A stretch of 32,985 nt of DNA. Origin: an uncultured Ruminococcus sp. (GTDB lineage Bacteria; Bacillota; Clostridia; Oscillospirales; Acutalibacteraceae). The first letter of the stretch is position 1, and every line of letters starts with the position of its first letter. Location: the NCBI GenBank assembly GCA_902778175.1, contig CACYWT010000048.1:1-32985 (forward strand), in the 5' to 3' direction. Below the pieces are notes generated by a model that made no database searches, was not told the origin of the DNA, and saw only the letters and a list, made by a program, of their open reading frames with translations. Below are positions 30,738-32,985 of the stretch, in pieces. The position numbers and the translations under genes were made by a program.

Positions 30738-32985
30738 ATGAAAAGAACAATCCCTATGAAACTGATGTCGCTTCTGCTGGTACTGGTAATGACGGTGAGC
30801 GTTTTTACCGTGAGTGCAAGTGCAGCTGAGACAGACGAAAAGTACCTCAAGGACGTATTCATAGCCTACGGCGAGACGAAGGAGGAAGCCGAAAAATGGC
30901 TCAGGGACAATGGCTGGGAGCCGTTTAATGGCTGGGAGCCGTTTGCCGACCTGAATGAGGGCAAATCCTCCAAGGCAAAAACCAACGCCGTTGCGGTGAT
31001 GGGCATCAAACGCACATCCGACCCGAACGAAGCCATCACCGATATGGCGACAATGTTCATGAAGGGCGGCTACAGCTTTGACGATTACGAAAGCCTTGTA
31101 GCTCAGAAAAAGACAGATATTGACGAGTTTATCAATACCTTTGTCCCTGCTCTTCAGGAATACCGTAACAATTATAAAGGTTCGGGCAGCAAGGGCGGCA
31201 AAAAGCGCGCGCAGATTGCCCACGATATCCTTAATAAATTCTATGACGGCGACCCCAACGGAGAATATGCCCTGAACGATACGGGCAAGCCTCTTGGCGA
31301 TCTGTTACTTAACAAGACAAAGACCGAGATCGGCGATGAAGCATATAATAAGCTCTCAAAGGAGCAGAAGCTCGCCACTGCCGATCTGCAGCAGATCATC
31401 CTTGAAAGCTCCGGTCCGGCTGTTCTTATCATTGAACAGGCGCTCGCACTTGCGACAGATACGGGTGAGGATTCCTGGCTTGACCGACTGAACGGTCTCA
31501 GCGGAGAGGGTCTTGTGGATCGTATAGCAGAATTTGCTCCCGAGGCAATGGGACAGGATCTTGCACCCTCTGCGGCTATGAGCCTCCTTGCGGCGCATTT
31601 CGAGGACTACTCAAAAATACTCGCCGATGCATGGGTCGATGTTAATGAGGATATAGTCTGGTACGAAAACTACTGCGACGAAAATAACCTCTGGCAGGAG
31701 GACGACGAGGATGACGATGCTTACAGCTCAAAAATAAAAAATTTCTTTAAAATAATGAGAAAAAAGGATAGGTCTCGTTATTATAAGGAAAGCGAGAGGT
31801 TCCAGAGTGTTGATACATACTATTACATCCTTCCTGAAATCTCCTATTCCGGCGAGTGGGGCGAAACGCTTTACGATTTATTCCGCCCCGAGGATGAAAA
31901 CGCATATTACGGCGACAAATACGATTATTTTGCGCCTATGGCAGCGGCTCTTTCCGACGGTCAGCGCGCATCCCTAGAGTTTGTATCTCTCTCCACTCTG
32001 TTAAGGCTCGGTCTGAACAGTGATTCCGTTATGAATGCTGACCTGCCATCTACCGACAAGGTCTTCACGGACTCCAAAGGCAAAAAGCTCGAGAAAATCT
32101 CCATTTACAGCGGTATTAACCGCGCTATCTTCCGCAAGGGTGTTGCGCTGACAAGCAATGCACTTATGCAGAAGAGCATGGGCAGGGATCCCTACGATAC
32201 GATCTGGGACAATGGCGGCGTAGTTGACATCGTTACTTACACTACATTCAGTCTCGGTGTTGTATCAATGGTAGCAGGCGCAACAATGGCGATCTCCTCG
32301 GCAAGAAGTATGGTGGGTGCAGCCGCAGTAGTGGCTGAGATGCAAGCAGAAGTGAATAAGATTACCAGCTTCGGCTATCATACTGCAATGGCTGATCATA
32401 TGATTAATATGGCTCAAGACAAGGTTACGCAAGCACAGAGCAAAGTTAATTCCGTAGCAAAGCTCGGCACAGCAGGCAAATGGATGATGGGTATCGGCGG
32501 TGCGATGATGGTTCTTGCAGCAGTTCTCAAGGGCGTACAGCTTTATCAGTACTATAACCGTACTTTTTCGGCTATCCCGACAATGATCGTTGATGAAGCT
32601 GATATCGTGACCTACACCACCGATGAAAACGGCGAACAGGTCAAGAATATCAACTTTGACCAGTTTGCTTATTATGAAGTAGTAAAGTGCAACCGTCAGG
32701 AGATCGGCTTACATACAAGTGCACAGGGCGGCGTATCTGATTATAAGAGCTGGGGCTGCGGCGACGCTGCCGACATCAACGCTGATGTAGGCAAGCAGTG
32801 GCTTGCAATGTATGTCAACCGCTCAAGCGCAAAGGGAAACCCGATCCTTGCGGATACGCTCCTCTTGAGGACCGGTAAGGAAGAGGTCGAGAAAGCGAAA
32901 GCGGCGGGAAAATCAACCGATAAAGTTGAGCTCGAAGCGGCTAAAATGCCCGAGGGATACAACGGCTGTATGCATATGTTCACCT
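30738..32985 (+). CDS. Exported MABP-like protein with hydrophobic segments, 3' end beyond window
   Basis: 749 residues are visible; the gene runs off the window. A signal peptide covers about 1-33 (MKRTIPMKLMSLLLVLVMTV, ending SASA-AETDE). An MABP-like first unit follows: FIAYGETKEEAEKWLRDNGW, then DLNEGKSS and VMGIKRTSDPNEAITDM. This parallels the start of the 24944-30532 protein. A mostly helical region follows (about 110-490). Hydrophobic segments are near 494-520 (TTFSLGVVSMVAGATMAISS) and 580-600 (WMMGIGGAMMVLAAVLKGVQ), separated by a coiled helix. After that comes MYVNRSSAKGNPILADTLL, another MABP-like unit. ATG 30738 follows aaaggagcggacaaaa. It is a paralog in design of the previous giant protein; more beta-prism units are expected beyond the edge. 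Confidence 0.85.
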   Translation, partial: MKRTIPMKLMSLLLVLVMTVSVFTVSASAAETDEKYLKDVFIAYGETKEEAEKWLRDNGWEPFNGWEPFADLNEGKSSKAKTNAVAVMGIKRTSDPNEAITDMATMFMKGGYSFDDYESLVAQKKTDIDEFINTFVPALQEYRNNYKGSGSKGGKKRAQIAHDILNKFYDGDPNGEYALNDTGKPLGDLLLNKTKTEIGDEAYNKLSKEQKLATADLQQIILESSGPAVLIIEQALALATDTGEDSWLDRLNGLSGEGLVDRIAEFAPEAMGQDLAPSAAMSLLAAHFEDYSKILADAWVDVNEDIVWYENYCDENNLWQEDDEDDDAYSSKIKNFFKIMRKKDRSRYYKESERFQSVDTYYYILPEISYSGEWGETLYDLFRPEDENAYYGDKYDYFAPMAAALSDGQRASLEFVSLSTLLRLGLNSDSVMNADLPSTDKVFTDSKGKKLEKISIYSGINRAIFRKGVALTSNALMQKSMGRDPYDTIWDNGGVVDIVTYTTFSLGVVSMVAGATMAISSARSMVGAAAVVAEMQAEVNKITSFGYHTAMADHMINMAQDKVTQAQSKVNSVAKLGTAGKWMMGIGGAMMVLAAVLKGVQLYQYYNRTFSAIPTMIVDEADIVTYTTDENGEQVKNINFDQFAYYEVVKCNRQEIGLHTSAQGGVSDYKSWGCGDAADINADVGKQWLAMYVNRSSAKGNPILADTLLLRTGKEEVEKAKAAGKSTDKVELEAAKMPEGYNGCMHMFT
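30909..30944 (+). repeat. Perfect 18-bp tandem duplication near the 5' end of the partial gene
   Basis: aatggctgggagccgttt occurs twice without change (30909-30926, 30927-30944), giving NGWEPF-NGWEPF. It lies inside the MABP-like first unit and keeps the frame. Confidence 0.95.

Overview
The window looks like a chromosomal accessory region of a gut Firmicute of the Ruminococcus / Oscillospiraceae type. This rests on strong purine-rich ribosome binding sites, moderate GC, families typical of that group (receiver proteins with an N-terminal XRE domain, DUF4143 ATPases, large TM-anchored surface proteins) and dense non-coding palindromic repeats. The genus is an inference by eye. No rRNA, tRNA, CRISPR array or complete transposase was seen.

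Layout. (1) 1-1.9 kb: the end of a MITE-like repeat, a DUF4143 AAA ATPase whose promoter sits between two copies of an operator-like repeat, and what looks like the 3' stump of a lactate dehydrogenase gene. (2) 2.0-4.3 kb: an exported, C-terminally anchored metallophosphoesterase. (3) 4.4-11.3 kb, minus strand: a redox/detoxification gene run. In transcription order it holds a MerR-like protein without a DNA-binding domain, a flavodoxin-cyclophilin-like lipoprotein, an alpha/beta hydrolase, an iron-sulfur-flavoprotein-like reductase, an acetyltransferase, a flavodoxin, an ABM monooxygenase, a second Fe-S flavoprotein, a CMD-cupin fusion and a third Fe-S flavoprotein. A good promoter with a perfect palindrome lies at its head. 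(4) 11.4-13.6 kb: a LysR regulator with a NimA-like PNPOx protein, a GNAT acetyltransferase and an HNH nuclease remnant. (5) 13.7-14.5 kb: a RelB/RelE-type toxin-antitoxin pair whose toxin is broken by a hairpin repeat.

(6) 14.7-19.1 kb: a LytS-like histidine kinase and an XRE-receiver fusion regulator (minus strand), divergent from a three-TM protein, a seven-TM protein and a PrsW-type intramembrane protease. (7) 19.1-33.0 kb: four large exported proteins in a row. Three share short motifs resembling MABP (beta-prism) repeats. Two of those, 1862 aa and at least 749 aa, place long hydrophobic segments between helical and beta-rich parts, as pore-forming proteins do. The fourth is a ricin-lectin / GLUG / beta-helix protein. 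Regions 6 and 7 together are the best candidate for an undescribed system: a signalling pair, membrane proteins and a membrane protease next to a set of surface proteins.

A second theme is repeat invasion. A modular stem-loop element of about 92-163 bp occurs four times (1737-1878, 4320-4466, 6927-7089, 14181-14272). It supplies new C-termini or stop codons to neighbouring genes and kills the toxin. A different repeat with terminal inverted repeats occurs once complete and twice as fragments.
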